Below are positions 34,066 to 45,655 of a stretch of DNA of 64,000 nucleotides, piece by piece. Source of the DNA: Pithys albifrons albifrons. Lineage: Eukaryota; Chordata; Aves; Passeriformes; Thamnophilidae. Each line of letters opens with the position of its first letter. The first letter of the stretch is position 1. The stretch is taken from assembly GCF_047495875.1 (NCBI RefSeq), contig NC_092460.1:2976001-3040000 (forward strand), written 5' to 3'. Below the pieces are notes generated by a model. That model did not search any database. It was not told the DNA's origin and worked only from the letters and a program-made list of their open reading frames with translations. Made by a program: the position numbers and the translations under genes.

Positions 34066-34489
34066 ATAGGTGGCTTTCATTTCACTTTATCTTTGCAACG
34101 TTGGATGGGCAATGGTTGACATTTTTTCCTGTCATCTTCTGATGTCTTTATTGCATTATTGAACTTGAAGCACCTCTGTCTCCATAAATGTAATTATAAT
34201 TAATGTGGTTAAACAGAGAGCACAGGTAGAGTTGAGGAACTTTTTGCCACCTTTCAGCATTCTCATAATGCCCCCAAATATTCCACCTCTGTGACTGGAA
34301 AGGATGTACCAACAGCTTCAAATAATTCCCTGTAAATGGAAAGTGTCTTCAGGAATATCAGTAATGAATAGTAGAGTTGTTGACATATTTCTAAACCATG
34401 GGGAAAAATCAACATGATTTTTGAGATATTTAAGTCTTGTTGTGTCTTGTGGCTGTTTGGAGAGGGTGAGACTTCTCAGCAGGATCCTT
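34066..34489. other. Unassigned flank of the AT-rich array
   Basis: No recognised feature. Confidence 0.4.
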
Positions 34490-35490
34490 AGAATGGTTTG
34501 GGTTGGAAGGACCTCAAAGCCCATCCAGTGCCACCCCTGCCATGGGCAGGGACACCTCCCACTGGACTCTATCCAGCCTTAAAGCCCACCCAGTGCCACC
34601 CCTGCCATGGACAGGGACACCTCCCACCAGCCCAGGGTGCTTCAAGCCCTGTCCAACCTGGCCTGGGACACTCCCAGGGATGGGGTTAAATCGCAGAATC
34701 AAAGAATGGTTTGGGTTGGAAGGACCTCAAAGCCCATCCCATCCTACCCCTGCCATGGGCAGGGACACCTCCCACTGGACTCTATCCAGCCTTAAAGCCC
34801 ACCCAGTGCCACCCCTGCCATGGGCAGGGGCACCTCCCACCAGCCCAGGCTGCTCCAAGCCCTGTCCAGCCTGGCCTGGGACACTCCCAGGGATGGGGTT
34901 AAATCGCAGAATCAAAGAATGGTTTGGGTTGGAAGGACCTCAAAGCTCATTCCATCCCACCCCTGACATGGGCAGGGACACCTCCCACCAGCCCAGGTTG
35001 CTCCAAGCCCTGTCCAGCCTGGCCTGGGACACTCCAAGAGATGGGGTTAAATCGCAGAATCAAGAAATGGTTTGGGTTGGAAGGACCTTAAAGCCCATCC
35101 CATCCCACCCCTGCCATGGGCAGGGACACCTCCCACTGGACTCTATCCAGCCTAAAAGTCCCTCCAGTGCCACCTTCTGCCATGGACAGGGACGCCTCCC
35201 ACCAGCCCAGGCTGCTCCAAGCCCTGTCCAACCTGGCCTGGGACACTCCCAGGGCTGGGGCAGCCACAGCTTCTCTGGGCAACCTGTGCCAGGGCCTGCC
35301 CACTCTCCCAGCCAGGAATTCCTTCCCAATATCCACCCTAAATTCCCCCTTTTTCACTTTGGCTCCGTCATTCCTTGTCCTGTCACTGCAGTTCCTTGTG
35401 GGCCCCTTCAGCTCTGAGGTTTCCACCCAACCTTCTCCTCTCCAGGCTGAACCTCCCCAGCTTTCCCAGCCTCTCTTCATGGCTGTGTTT
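34490..35490 (-). mobile_element. CR1 with tandem 3' tails (locus T3)
   Basis: Antisense. The junction GATGGGGTTAAATCGCAGAA occurs at about 34,678, 34,891 and 35,039. Two units are enlarged to ~213 bp by an internal duplication that contains CCACTGGACTCTATCCAGCC; this segment occurs three times (about 34,558, 34,771 and 35,134). The last unit continues into the CR1 body (GGCTGGGGCAGCCACAGCTT to TTTCCCAGCCTCTCTTCATG). Confidence 0.88.
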
Positions 35491-36203
35491 GGTCCTGTGA
35501 CAAATTCTCCCAGGACATCACAGTGCAGATAAAACTGGGACTCCAATAAGCCCCCTGGATTTTATGGAACTCAAAATGTTAACAAGCCTGAAGAAATTCT
35601 ATAAAAAAATGTTGGGTGTTTCGTACGAACACTGAGATTTTATTATTTTTTTTTCCCCAGTTGTTGCTACTGAAGTCAGAGAGTGTTTGAGGATTTGAAA
35701 CTTTCCATTTGAGGGAAAAGTTGCCTCCTTGTTCTTTTCCTCCTGCTGTGTTGACATGTTTTCATCAGCTACATCGTGTTACCTCTTCTCCATTAAAGCC
35801 TAATCACAGCCTTGGAGTTTGCAGTTCCCAGCTACAAATAGAGAGATTTGTCCCTCTGAGACCACGACATTCCTCAAGCAATTTCCCACCTTCATGCAGG
35901 GGTTTGGTTTTGTTTCATCAAGGTTTGCTTTTTTATTTATTTATTTTTTTTTTATTTTATTTTGTTTCTTCCCATCTGCCTGGCAATTAAGCTCTTGAAA
36001 AGCAGCCACATCAAAGGAGTGCTCTGGTTCTCCACAAACAGACCTCTCTGCTGCACTGCAGAAGGACAAAAACAATTCCAAGGTTTAGAATGATGGAATA
36101 AATACTATTCCCTGGTATTTTTTAATTGACTTATCAAAAAAAATTGTCTAAATAAAACAATTCTTTCCTGGAGAATGCAAATCTACCCAGAAGCATTGAT
36201 ATT
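35491..36203. other. Unassigned non-coding sequence
   Basis: T-rich stretch at about 35,928-35,968. No exon recognised. Confidence 0.45.
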
Positions 36204-37225
36204 GAGAGATGGGCTGATTCCAATGGGATGGAGTTCAACAAGGCCAAGTGCAGGTCCTGCCCTTTGGCCACCCCAACCCCTGCAGCGCTCCAGGCTGGGC
36301 ACAGAGTGGCTGGAGAGCAGCCAGGCAGAGGGACCTGGGGGGACTGAGGGACAGGAAGCTCAACAGGAGCCACCAGTGTGCCCAGGTGGCCAAGAAGGCC
36401 AAGGGGATCCTGGCCTGGGTCCAAACTAGCGTGGCCAGCAGGCCCAGGGCAGTGACCCTTCCCCTGGACTCTGCCTTGGGGAGGCCACACCTTGAGTGTT
36501 GTGTTCAGTTCTGGGCCCCTCAGTTCAGAAAGGACATTGAGGGGCTGGAGCGGGGCCAGAGAAGAGCAACGAGGCTGGAGAAGGGACTGGATGTGGCTCT
36601 GAGTGTCCTCTTAAACACCTCCAGGGACAGAGAATCCACCATGTCTTGATCCAACCTCACTGTGATCACCAGCCCAGGGCACTCTGTGCCCTGGGCTGGT
36701 GATCACAGTGGGGTTGAATCAAGGGTTGGACTTGATGATCTCAAAGGTCTCTTCCAATCCAACTGAGAAGAGCAACGAGGCTGGAGAAGGGACTGGAGCA
36801 CAAGTGCTGTGGGGAGAGGCTGAGGGAGCTGGGGGTGTTCAGCCTGGAGAAGAGGAGGCTCAGAGGTGACCTCAGCACTGTCTGGAACTGCCTGAAGGGA
36901 AGTTCTGGCCAGGTGGGGGTTGGTCTCTTCTCCCAGGCACTCAGCAATAGGACAAGGGGGCACGATGGGCTCAAGCTCTGCCAGGGGAAATTGAAGTTGG
37001 AGAGCAGAAAGAAATTCTTTGCAGAGAGAGTGCTCAGGGATTGGAATGGGCTGCCCAGAGAGGGGGTGGATTCCCCATCCCTGGAGGTTTTTAACCTGAG
37101 CTTGGCCGTGGCACTGAGTGCCATGATCTGGTAAAGGGACTGGAGTTGGACCAAGGGCTGGACTCGATGATTTTGGAGGTCTTTTCCAACCCAATCCATT
37201 CTATGATTCTATGATTCTATGATTA
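36204..37225 (+). mobile_element. CR1 LINE 3' fragment E, composite (fold-back insertion)
   Basis: The longest composite copy. It starts in ORF2 just downstream of the FADD box (GAGATGGGCTGATTCCAATG), carries the GGLRDRKLN background, breaks at the palindrome 36645-36723 (two mispairs), resumes ORF2 after the second 32-bp repeat (36766-36797; first copy 36560-36591, offset 206 bp) and ends with FNLSLAVAL and an ATTCTATG tail. A one-base shorter C run near 36,283 (ACCCCTGCAG against ACCCCCTGCAG in copy H) adds a frameshift. Confidence 0.94.
36645..36723 (+). repeat. 79-bp palindrome of CR1 copy E
   Basis: 38-bp arms with loop TCT and two mispairs. Same boundaries as in A-D and F. Confidence 0.9.
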
Positions 37226-37817
37226 TTTTAATTCTTTTTTATGCATACAGCAATAATCTTATAAAATTCATGGCAATCCTTATATTTCTTGTGTTGTTTC
37301 AACTTTTTTTTTTTTAAATTCATTGCCTCTGTTAAAACCAGGATGATATGATTGCATTTATATTTATCTATCTATTTCTTTTCATTGTGTATTGATTATA
37401 TTAGGAATATAAATTATATATTTATATTTTTATATATTTATTTCAAAGATTCAAATGAAGGGGGGGAGGGTTCCTATTTCGATTTCTCTCAAACTGACAA
37501 TTTATTATTTTACTTTTTTAATATTTATTTTATATTTCTTTCTAATATTTTACCTTATTTATACCTAGACTACATTTATATTTATTTTTTTCATTTTTGA
37601 TTGTGGTCTGAATGTCATTTTTAGTACTCAGGTTTTATGGAGTGGGGAGAACAGGAAGCTTTGAAGTTAAAGGTGGAAGATGAAGGTTGAGGAGCAAACT
37701 GTGTTGTGGGGATGAACTCTTCAAAGGATGCAGTGCTTGAACAATGTCCTACTGAATGTAAAGGCAAAGGAAAAAACTTCATTAGAGAAGATGATTAAAA
37801 TAAATGGATTTTTTCCA
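37226..37817. other. AT-rich sequence without recognised features
   Basis: Strongly T/A-rich from 37,226 to about 37,620 (TATATTTATATTTTTATA motifs). The open frame at 37352-37600 reflects composition. Confidence 0.5.
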
Positions 37818-37942
37818 CTTCATAGAATGAATAGTTTGGGTTGGGAGGGACCTTAAAGGTCATCGAGTTCCAAACCCATTCCATGAGCAGGGACACCTTC
37901 CACTAGACCTGGCCTGGGACACTTCCAGGGATGGGGCAGCAA
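37818..37942 (-). mobile_element. CR1 3' tail fragment
   Basis: CATAGAATGAATAGTTTGGG, GGGACCTTAAAGGTCATCG and ACACTTCCAGGGATGGGGC. Antisense, with an internal deletion of the LEAD segment around CAGGTTGCTCCAAGCCC. Confidence 0.82.
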
Positions 37943-39639
37943 TATAATTATATCATTATAGTAAATTAAAACTCATGGAGGAATAAGAAATGCCTAAAAC
38001 TTGGTGTCTCTGGGAAACTATTTAAAAGGTGACAACCTGCAGGTGCTTTCTGTGCTGTGACAACAAAGGCCCTGAGTCACAGTGGCCAGAACTTGCAGGG
38101 AATCTGAGGCAGCATTTCCTTGCCCAGGTGGGAGATTGTTTGGAGTGACCTCCTTAAACAATGTGAAACCAGGCTGGGAAAATGGGATTTGCTGTTGTCT
38201 TCCTCACTGACCTCTGCTGTCAGCTTAGAGAGAAAATAAATTCATCTCACTCTGTTTGCTTTCTTCACAGAGGAACCTTTTCCTTTTGGCATAGTGGGTT
38301 TGATTTCAACAGCTTGTGCTCCAAATTATTTTAAAAAGATGGGAATTCTGCAATTCCTCTTTTCTCATCAGGGCCAGAGGAGTGGAGTGAACTGGGGGCT
38401 CTTCAGCTCCCCTGTCCCAGAGCACAGGGTCGAGCAGGTCAGTGGTTTAAACCTTCTATTCCATCTTCAGGTGCTGCCTGAGGATTCCACATCAAGTGTC
38501 TGTAGGTTGTTCTCAGCCTGGGAATGAGCTGAGACTGGAGAGGTAAACCCCAAACTCTCCTTTCCTGCCTGACACCACCATTTCTTTCCACTTGAAGATT
38601 TCTTTTGGAGCTTTAACCATCCTTGGTTTTCTGACTTAAATTCCCCAGGCTGCATCCCCACACAACTCTCCAGAATTTGCCCTGATTTATCTAAAGGAGT
38701 AAAGGAATTATTTTCCACTGATGGCTTTTTTTTCTCCCAGCAATTAAAATTTCTGCCATCCTTCTGCCAGACAAGTGCTGGGGCCTTTTGACCCTGAGAG
38801 CAAAACTTCAGCCTTAGAAGTCATTTAAAAATCTTTCACTTCCTAGACATTGAACTGCTCTTATTTCTATACATTTCAAACCCTTCAACTCTCCTCTGTC
38901 TCCCCCAGGTGTGAAGTCAGGGATCTGCCAAGCCCCATTCCTGCTCCTGAGGTCATTCCATACTTGCTCTCATATTTTTGTGCTTCCATGGACATTTCAC
39001 TCCCAGGTAGCTCTAAAAATTTACCACATCTGAAGCAATTAGAACAGAGGATTTTATAGTTTCTTACCAGCTTTGCCTTGTTACTCTTTCCCCCTTTGTG
39101 CTTTCATTCCAGGCATTGCAAGTTACCAAATTTCAATTAATTGTCAAATGTTGAGAGAATTAGGCTGAGTGTTTTCAAAGCAATGTCAGGGCTGTGGCAG
39201 TCACTTTGTTGCTGGGTGGTGGCTGTCTCAGAAGCTTCCCTGAGATGCAACTTTCATGCAAATGAAGGAGGTGGTGTTTGAAAAGCTCAGATCAGAGGTG
39301 TCGTCTCGGTGCTCTTCTCATCTGATGTCACTTCACAATGGATTTGTTTTCACACATCGTTTTCCTTTGGATTTCTCCTTTTTACTCCAGGCTTGATCCG
39401 AAGCTTATTTCAGTCAGTAGAAAGATTTCTCCTGATTTCAGAGGGACTTGTCTCCATAAGAAGGAAAAGGAGTCAAGGAGCTGTTCCTGTCAGTGCTGGG
39501 CTCGTGTCCTGTCCCATCAGCCTGCCTGGCTGACCCACGTTGGATGATGCTCCCTCCTCTTCTCTGAGCTCTCCTCTTCCTCAGGAACTCCCTTTGCCTT
39601 TTAAAAAGGGCTTATGAAAAAGAGGAAGAGGGATGTTTT
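37943..39639. other. Unassigned non-coding sequence
   Basis: No repeat or exon recognised. Open frames of 70-80 codons lack any domain. Confidence 0.45.
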
Positions 39640-39870
39640 ACACAGGAGAGGCTTAGCTGGGATATTGGGAAGGAGTTGCCCCCTGGGAGGGTGGGCAGGC
39701 CCTGGCACAGGTGCCCAGAGAAGCTGTGGCTGCCCCATCCCTGGAGTGTCCCAGGCGAGGTTGGACAGGGCTTGGAGCACCCTGGGCTGGTGGGAGGTGT
39801 CCCTGCCCATGGCAGAAGGTGGAACTAGAGAGTCTTTAAGGTCCTTCCAACCCAAACCTTTCTATGATTG
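39640..39870 (+). mobile_element. CR1 3' fragment
   Basis: GCTTAGCTGGGATATTGGG, GGGAGGGTGGGCAGGCCCTG and CCAACCCAAACCTTTCTATG. A single tail in sense orientation. Confidence 0.9.
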
Positions 39871-40875
39871 TTCTTCAGAAGTCTCTACTTTAGTTTCTCT
39901 CTCCAAAACAAAGCTTTTGTCTTTCAACCTTGTGATGTTTCATTTGCCTCAAATTACAACAAATAAAAAAAAAAACCAAACCCAAACTATCCATTCACTA
40001 GCAAGTAATTCTTACATAAAAGCAAAAAGAAAGATATTTTAGCCTATGTACTAATAAAACTGCACAGTAACATTTTCATTTGAGCTCAATGGGGCAGAAA
40101 TCTGGAGCTGAAAGGGTGGAAGCAAGTGCAGGGTTTGCTCCACTGGTGCCTGTGATACATTGGATGGCTGAGGTGAATTTTCACATCTCCTTTGGCAAAG
40201 TTTTACAAAATATTAAGTAAAGGTTGCCAGGATGAGGACCATAAAGTTTAGCAGTTCTGAGCAATGTAAATGAATACATATCTTAAAATAGTATTATGCC
40301 TAAAAAGTCCTGTAGCATCACCTTGGCTCAGTGCTGGACTCATGATATTATTTCAAGTGTTAAGGAATGAAGTTCCTCTTGAGAGGAGCCCTCCAGGGCT
40401 GCATTTATTACAGACCAGTGTGGAGCTGAAAGCAGAAAACTCTGAGCAACACTTACCATCCACCCTAAAAACCTTCTTAAAGAAAGAACAGATATTCAGA
40501 GTGAGCTCGGCAGTGTCTGTGTTACTGTGTAATGCACACTTCATTAGGGAGGTGTTAATGAGCAAGATCTAAAGACTAATTGGTTCTCTCAAGATAGTGG
40601 GTGCTTCAGAAATAAAACCTTTTCACCTGAACAGGGTGGAAAAACAGAAATCTTGGCTGCATGTGGAAGTGCAGCCTGGCTGGGGAAGAACAAACCCAGA
40701 GAGCAGCCCAGGAGTGAAAGTTAATGCAGAAAGCAGGAGGTGCTGGGGATGGTGAACAGCAAAATTCTGCTGAAGTTTTAATGAATTGAGTTGTTCACTT
40801 CCTGCCTGGTGATGAACTCAGATAATCAGGACAGGACCTGAAGGGAGCCTGAAGGAAAAATAGGGAGAGACTTTT
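39871..40875. other. Unassigned non-coding sequence
   Basis: No repeat or exon recognised. Open frames at 40270-40572 (+) and 40353-40565 (-) overlap each other and lack domains. Confidence 0.45.
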
Positions 40876-41890
40876 GCCAAGGGCCTGGAGTGCCAAGTGC
40901 AGGGGGAGTGGCTCCAACCTGCCAGAGGGAAGAGTTAGATGGGATATTGGGCAGGAATCCTTCCCTGGGAGGGTGGGCAGGGCCTGGCACAGGTGCCCAG
41001 AGAAGTTATGGCTGTCCCATCTCTGGGAGTGTCCAAAGCCAGGTTGGACAGGGCTTGGAACAACCTGGGCTGGTGGGAGGTGTCCCTACCCATGGCAGGG
41101 GTGGAATGGGATGGGATGGGATGAGATGGGATGGGATGGGATGGGATGGGATGGGATGGGATGGGCTTTAAAGTCTTTCCAAGCCAAACCATTCCATGAT
41201 TCTGTGATTTAACCCCATCCCTTGGAGTGTCCCAGGCCAGGTTGAACAGGGCTTGGAGTAACCTGGGCTGGTGGGAGGTGTCCCTACCCATGGCAGGGGT
41301 GGGATGGGATGGGATGGGCTTTAGAGTCCTTGCAAGCCAAACCATTCCATGATTCTCTGATTTAACCCCATCCCTGGGAGTGTCCCAGGCCAGGTTGAAC
41401 AAGGCTTGGAGCAACCTGGGCTGGTGGGAGGTGTCCCTGCCCATGGGAGGGGGGATGGGATGGGATGGGATGGGATGGGATGGGATGGGATGGGATGGGA
41501 TGGGATGGGCTTTAAGGTCCTTCCAAGCCAAACCATTCCGTGATTCTGTGATTTAACCCCATCCCTGGGAGTGTCCACGGCCAGGTTGGACAGGGCTTGG
41601 AACAACCTGGGCTGGTGGGAGGTGTCCCTGCCCATGGGAGGGGTGATGGGATGGGATGGGATGGGATGGGATGGGATGGGATGGGATGGGATGGGCTTTA
41701 AGGTCCTTCCAAGCCAAACCATTCCATGATTCTGTGATTTAACCCCATCCCTGGGAGTGTCCACGGCCAGGTTGGACAGGGCTTGGAACAACCTGGGCTG
41801 GTGGGAGGTGTCCCTGCCCATGGCAGGGGTGGGATTAGATGATCCTTAAAGGTCCTTCCAACCCAAACCATTCCATGACTCTGTGATTGA
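40876..41890 (+). mobile_element. CR1 with tandem 3' tails and GGGAT expansions (locus T4)
   Basis: Sense CR1 body (GTGGCTCCAACCTGCCAGAG, TAGATGGGATATTGGGCAGG) followed by five tails. Junctions of the type GATTCTGTGATTTAACCCCA lie at about 41,198, 41,351, 41,542 and 41,728 (spacing 153, 191 and 186). The spacing differs from the basic 148 bp mainly through the number of GGGAT pentamers (up to about eleven in a row at 41,452-41,508). Confidence 0.92.
41104..41165 (+). repeat. (GGGAT)n microsatellite inside a CR1 tail
   Basis: About eleven GGGAT pentamers with one interruption (GAGAT). Similar runs sit at the same position in the next tails (41,300-41,318; 41,452-41,508; 41,646-41,692), and as CCCAT on the antisense copies at 9,660-9,690 and 9,827-9,858. 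Confidence 0.9.
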
Positions 41891-43302
41891 TCAGGTACAT
41901 GTAGATTGTGGTGGTTTGACTTTTCTTTCAAGGTTAATTTTGACTCCAAATACATAAAGCTCATTTTCACAGAACTCCTTTGCAAAATGAGCCACTGCAA
42001 ATCCCAAATGCAATGGCTCCAGCAGAGCCTGAGCAGGTGGAGCAACAGCCACAATTCATCAGGAAAAGCAGGTGTGAAAGGCATAGAGAAAATATAATCA
42101 GAATGAAAAATGACCAGGGTTTGTTAGGAAAACTCTTATCACTAATTTAATCAATAATTTTAAAGTACATTTTTAGGTGGGTTCTTCTAATGTCCCCCTT
42201 TAGAATTCTGAACTTTCTGAAGAAATACTGGATCCCCCAGACTGAAGTAATAACAGACATAATATATCTTCCATCTATGGAGTCTCTGCAAGGATTCTCA
42301 AGAGATTCATCAACTTTACAAACCATATAGAAATGAATCCCATACAAATTACATTTCCCTGGGCTGTCACTTCTGTCCCTGATCACATCCTGGGAAAAAA
42401 AAAAGAGAGAGAGAGAAATCTCTGCCTTTCCAACAAAGAGTCTTATGGCAGAAATTTCTGAATATCCAAGACCTGCATGAGCAAAGGGTTAATGGCAGGA
42501 GTGCAGCAGAGCTCTGGGGGCAGAGCTGCCTCCCTTCCCTGCTAATGGAATAAACCAGCAGATTTCAGCAGGACTAATTGTCAGAGATAAGAACCAAATG
42601 TCAAGCAGGGAGGTGAATCCAGAGCTCTGACACAGGGAATGTGTTAAACACCTTCTGAGCTGCCCCTTTGCTTCAACCAGATGAGGAGAGAGAAATTAAG
42701 CCTCATTTGCTTAGAGAATGGCTGTGGATTGTGTTGACAATTGTACTTCAACAAGGAACCAAACCAGGAAGGATCAACACCCCTTTCCCCAGCAGCTCTG
42801 CCTGGTTTGGAAGAAGCCTTTTCCCAGTTCCAGAATAAATCAGAGGGCTGTGGAAATAAAGCCTTCTCAAAAGTCTGGTTTCTATCATTAGCCAAACCAC
42901 TCTTTGTTGCAAGTATTCCTTGGAGGACCATTCGAGCCCAGCCCAAGCAACGTGTTTGTACTACACAAAGTGCTTATTAAAGGCAACTCTGGAATGTGTT
43001 AAGTGGAAACCATTTATAAATATAACCTGAGAGTTAAATGCCATTAGTCCTTTTGAAGGTATTGATAGAGCCTCTTATTACAATGATTAGAGATATTACT
43101 TATCCAGCCACTTCCTCGGGAGGGAGAGGGAGTGAGGGAGCACAGTTGGTGCTGCTGTGCCCCCTGAAACATCTACCATGGCACAACATTTGGCTACAAG
43201 CAGGTTTGGACTCAGGGAATGTATTCCCAAAATGTTTGGTGCATGCAGACTGAGCCCAAGGTATAGTTGGGTTTTAGACAGTCCATCCAGGACATTCAGG
43301 AG
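41891..43302. other. Unassigned non-coding sequence
   Basis: A short A then GA run lies at 42,395-42,416. No exon or transposon recognised. Confidence 0.45.
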
Positions 43303-43487
43303 ACACAGAATCCTTCAGGTTGGAAAAGATCTCCAGGATCATCCACCCTGTGCCCGATGCCCACCTTGTCCCCCAGCCCAGAGCACTGAGAGCCACGTTC
43401 CTTGGGCACCTCCAGGAGTGGGGACTCCAAACCTCCCTGGGCAGCCCCTTCCAATGCCTGACCATCCTTCTTCCTGAATTTTGTCAT
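43303..43487 (-). mobile_element. CR1 3' fragment (diverged type)
   Basis: ACACAGAATCCTTCAGGTTG, GGAAAAGATCTCCAGGATCA, GAGCACTGAGAGCCACG and GGGCAGCCCCTTCCAATGCC. Same type as the fragments at 15,185 and 21,286. Confidence 0.82.
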
Positions 43488-45655
43488 GGAAATGCTGGAT
43501 AATCACTGCATTTCCCTACACTCCATTTACACCCCTCACAGGCTGCACAGGAAGCTTGAAATATTCTAAGTGAGCAATGGGTGAAGTGAAAATAATTCTA
43601 ATTTTTAATGATGCTTCTGCCTATTCAAATGCCAAGTGCTGCCAGACAGGGAGGAAAACAGCATTTTCTTGGGCAGAATTCTTCTTCAAGTGCAATGAAA
43701 AGTAATAGAAGGTTAAAATCAGTTATAAGAAAGCTCAGCACAGCAGGACCAGGAGGAACAGGGCAGCAAACAGCAATTCCCTCTGGACTATGAAATGAAA
43801 AAGGCTTACTAATTCATAAACTAAAGGTGTCTGGGCTTTACAAGAGGGAACTTGTGGGACCAGAGCTTCGATTTTTCCATTTTATTAACCACATGATGTG
43901 CTGTAGGCATGTAATTTCCCGTGGTTGGAAGGCACTCACTTCCTCAGCCCTGCCTTGCAAGACCTGCCAGCACCTTGAAATAAGAACATTCCACAGCAAC
44001 AACATCCATAGCAGAGGCTCCATCTGGGGGGAAATCCATCTCCTGTGCTGCAGGGCTGGCAGGGAGGGCAGGAGGGAGGCAGCAGGGAAAGGGAAGGTGA
44101 GGAAAAGGGAAGAAAAGCATTTCTTTTCAATACCTACTGGTTGGCTTTGCATTTTAAAGAGCCATTATTAGTGGTGCTGATGTTGTTACACTGTTGGTGT
44201 CAGACCAGCAGCCTGCCATGATCCTTGAGGAGCTCAGTGGGGTGCTCTCCATCCACAGGCACCTTCTGTGTCCTGAGAGTCAGGCTTGGAAATGGCAAAA
44301 ACATCTGCCTGGAGTACAGGCAGTGTTCTTATCACCTGTCTACAGACAGAAACACCGAAATGAGTGCTCAGAGAATAAGGAAGGAGTGGAAGCAGAACAA
44401 GTCAGCTGCATGTCTCCTGGGTCAGAGCCTTGATGCTTTCCTCATGACAGCTCAAAGTGGACCAAATTTGCCAGTGATGATTTCCAGGAGGAGGAAGGAT
44501 TATTCTCTACCTGTCATGTTATTAAATCCTTCCATAATCATCACTGCCACAGAACAGAATCTTGCTAAATATATCCCCAGCCTGGCCAGCTGTAGCTGTT
44601 CTCATGTTCTTAATATATTTTAAGAGACATCAGAAACAAGATAATTCTCTTCTGTCTGAACCCCCACTCATTTTTAACCCTTTCAAGCAGACCATATAAT
44701 GAGATTATTTTAATTATTTGAATTCTGCTTTCTAGTTTGTTTCTGAGGTGTCACTGTGGAGTGTTGGCTCACTGAAGAGGAATTGTTGTTCAGGGATAAC
44801 CAGCAACAGCTCCAGGTGATCCCTCAGTTCTTCAGAGGGTGATTTATGGAGCCTTCTGGCCAAAGGAGTGTTAGCAGTGAAGAGAAGCTCCCAGGGGAAG
44901 AGTAAAGCCAGAGCAGAGAGTGGGGAATTGAAAGACACAGCGGAGAAAGATTATTTCACTTAATTATTCTTTTCAGTTGGAGGGCTGGCCCCCTGCACTG
45001 ATGGCAGGACATCTCCCTTGGAGGGCAGTGAGAGGGGCACACCTGGCACTGCTGCTTCCTGGGCACGTGTGTAAAACATGTACAGATAGAGTTCATCTGA
45101 GTACCTGTGAGACTTCCAAGCTTCCTAATTTTCCTCTTCATCCAGATGGCATGTGACCCCCTAGATGAGGAAAACATTCCTGCCAGTGCAGGCAAAGCTG
45201 TGCAGGCTTTGAGGTCAGCCCATGGGGCTGGTGCTGCTGGCTCTGGAACGATGGCAATGGCATTTGTCACACAATGAGGAACATATTTTGACACAAACAT
45301 GCTTTAGAAGTTGTCACACTGAGACTGGTGCCTTTGGAAAGGTGGCCTGTGGTCTGGCTGATGTGGGAATTGTCAGGTGAGTCAGTCTACAAAGAAGTGG
45401 AGATTGTGGAGCAGTGGAGAAGTGTTTCAAAGAGCACTCAGCTCCAAATGGACCTGCCAAAGAAAGAGTTCAGGTGTTTAGACTGTCCCAAAATGTGCAA
45501 CACCCTCATTAAGGCATTTTAAGCCTTTCCTGCCTCATTATCTACATCACCTTGGTGGGGTTAGTTCTGGAATGAGGAATTGCTCCACCATAAAAGGAGT
45601 TGCCTTGAGAATATTGCCTTGCTGAGCATAAATCCTGTCCTGTATCAAAAATAAT
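43488..45655. other. Unassigned non-coding sequence
   Basis: No repeat or exon recognised. Open frames of up to 132 codons (44225-44623) show no family resemblance. Confidence 0.45.

Noticed and set aside
30256..37225. Copies D (-) and E (+) as arms of one large inverted segmental duplication
   Set aside because: The similarity ends at the CR1 borders and the DNA outside them is unrelated, so these are separate insertions.
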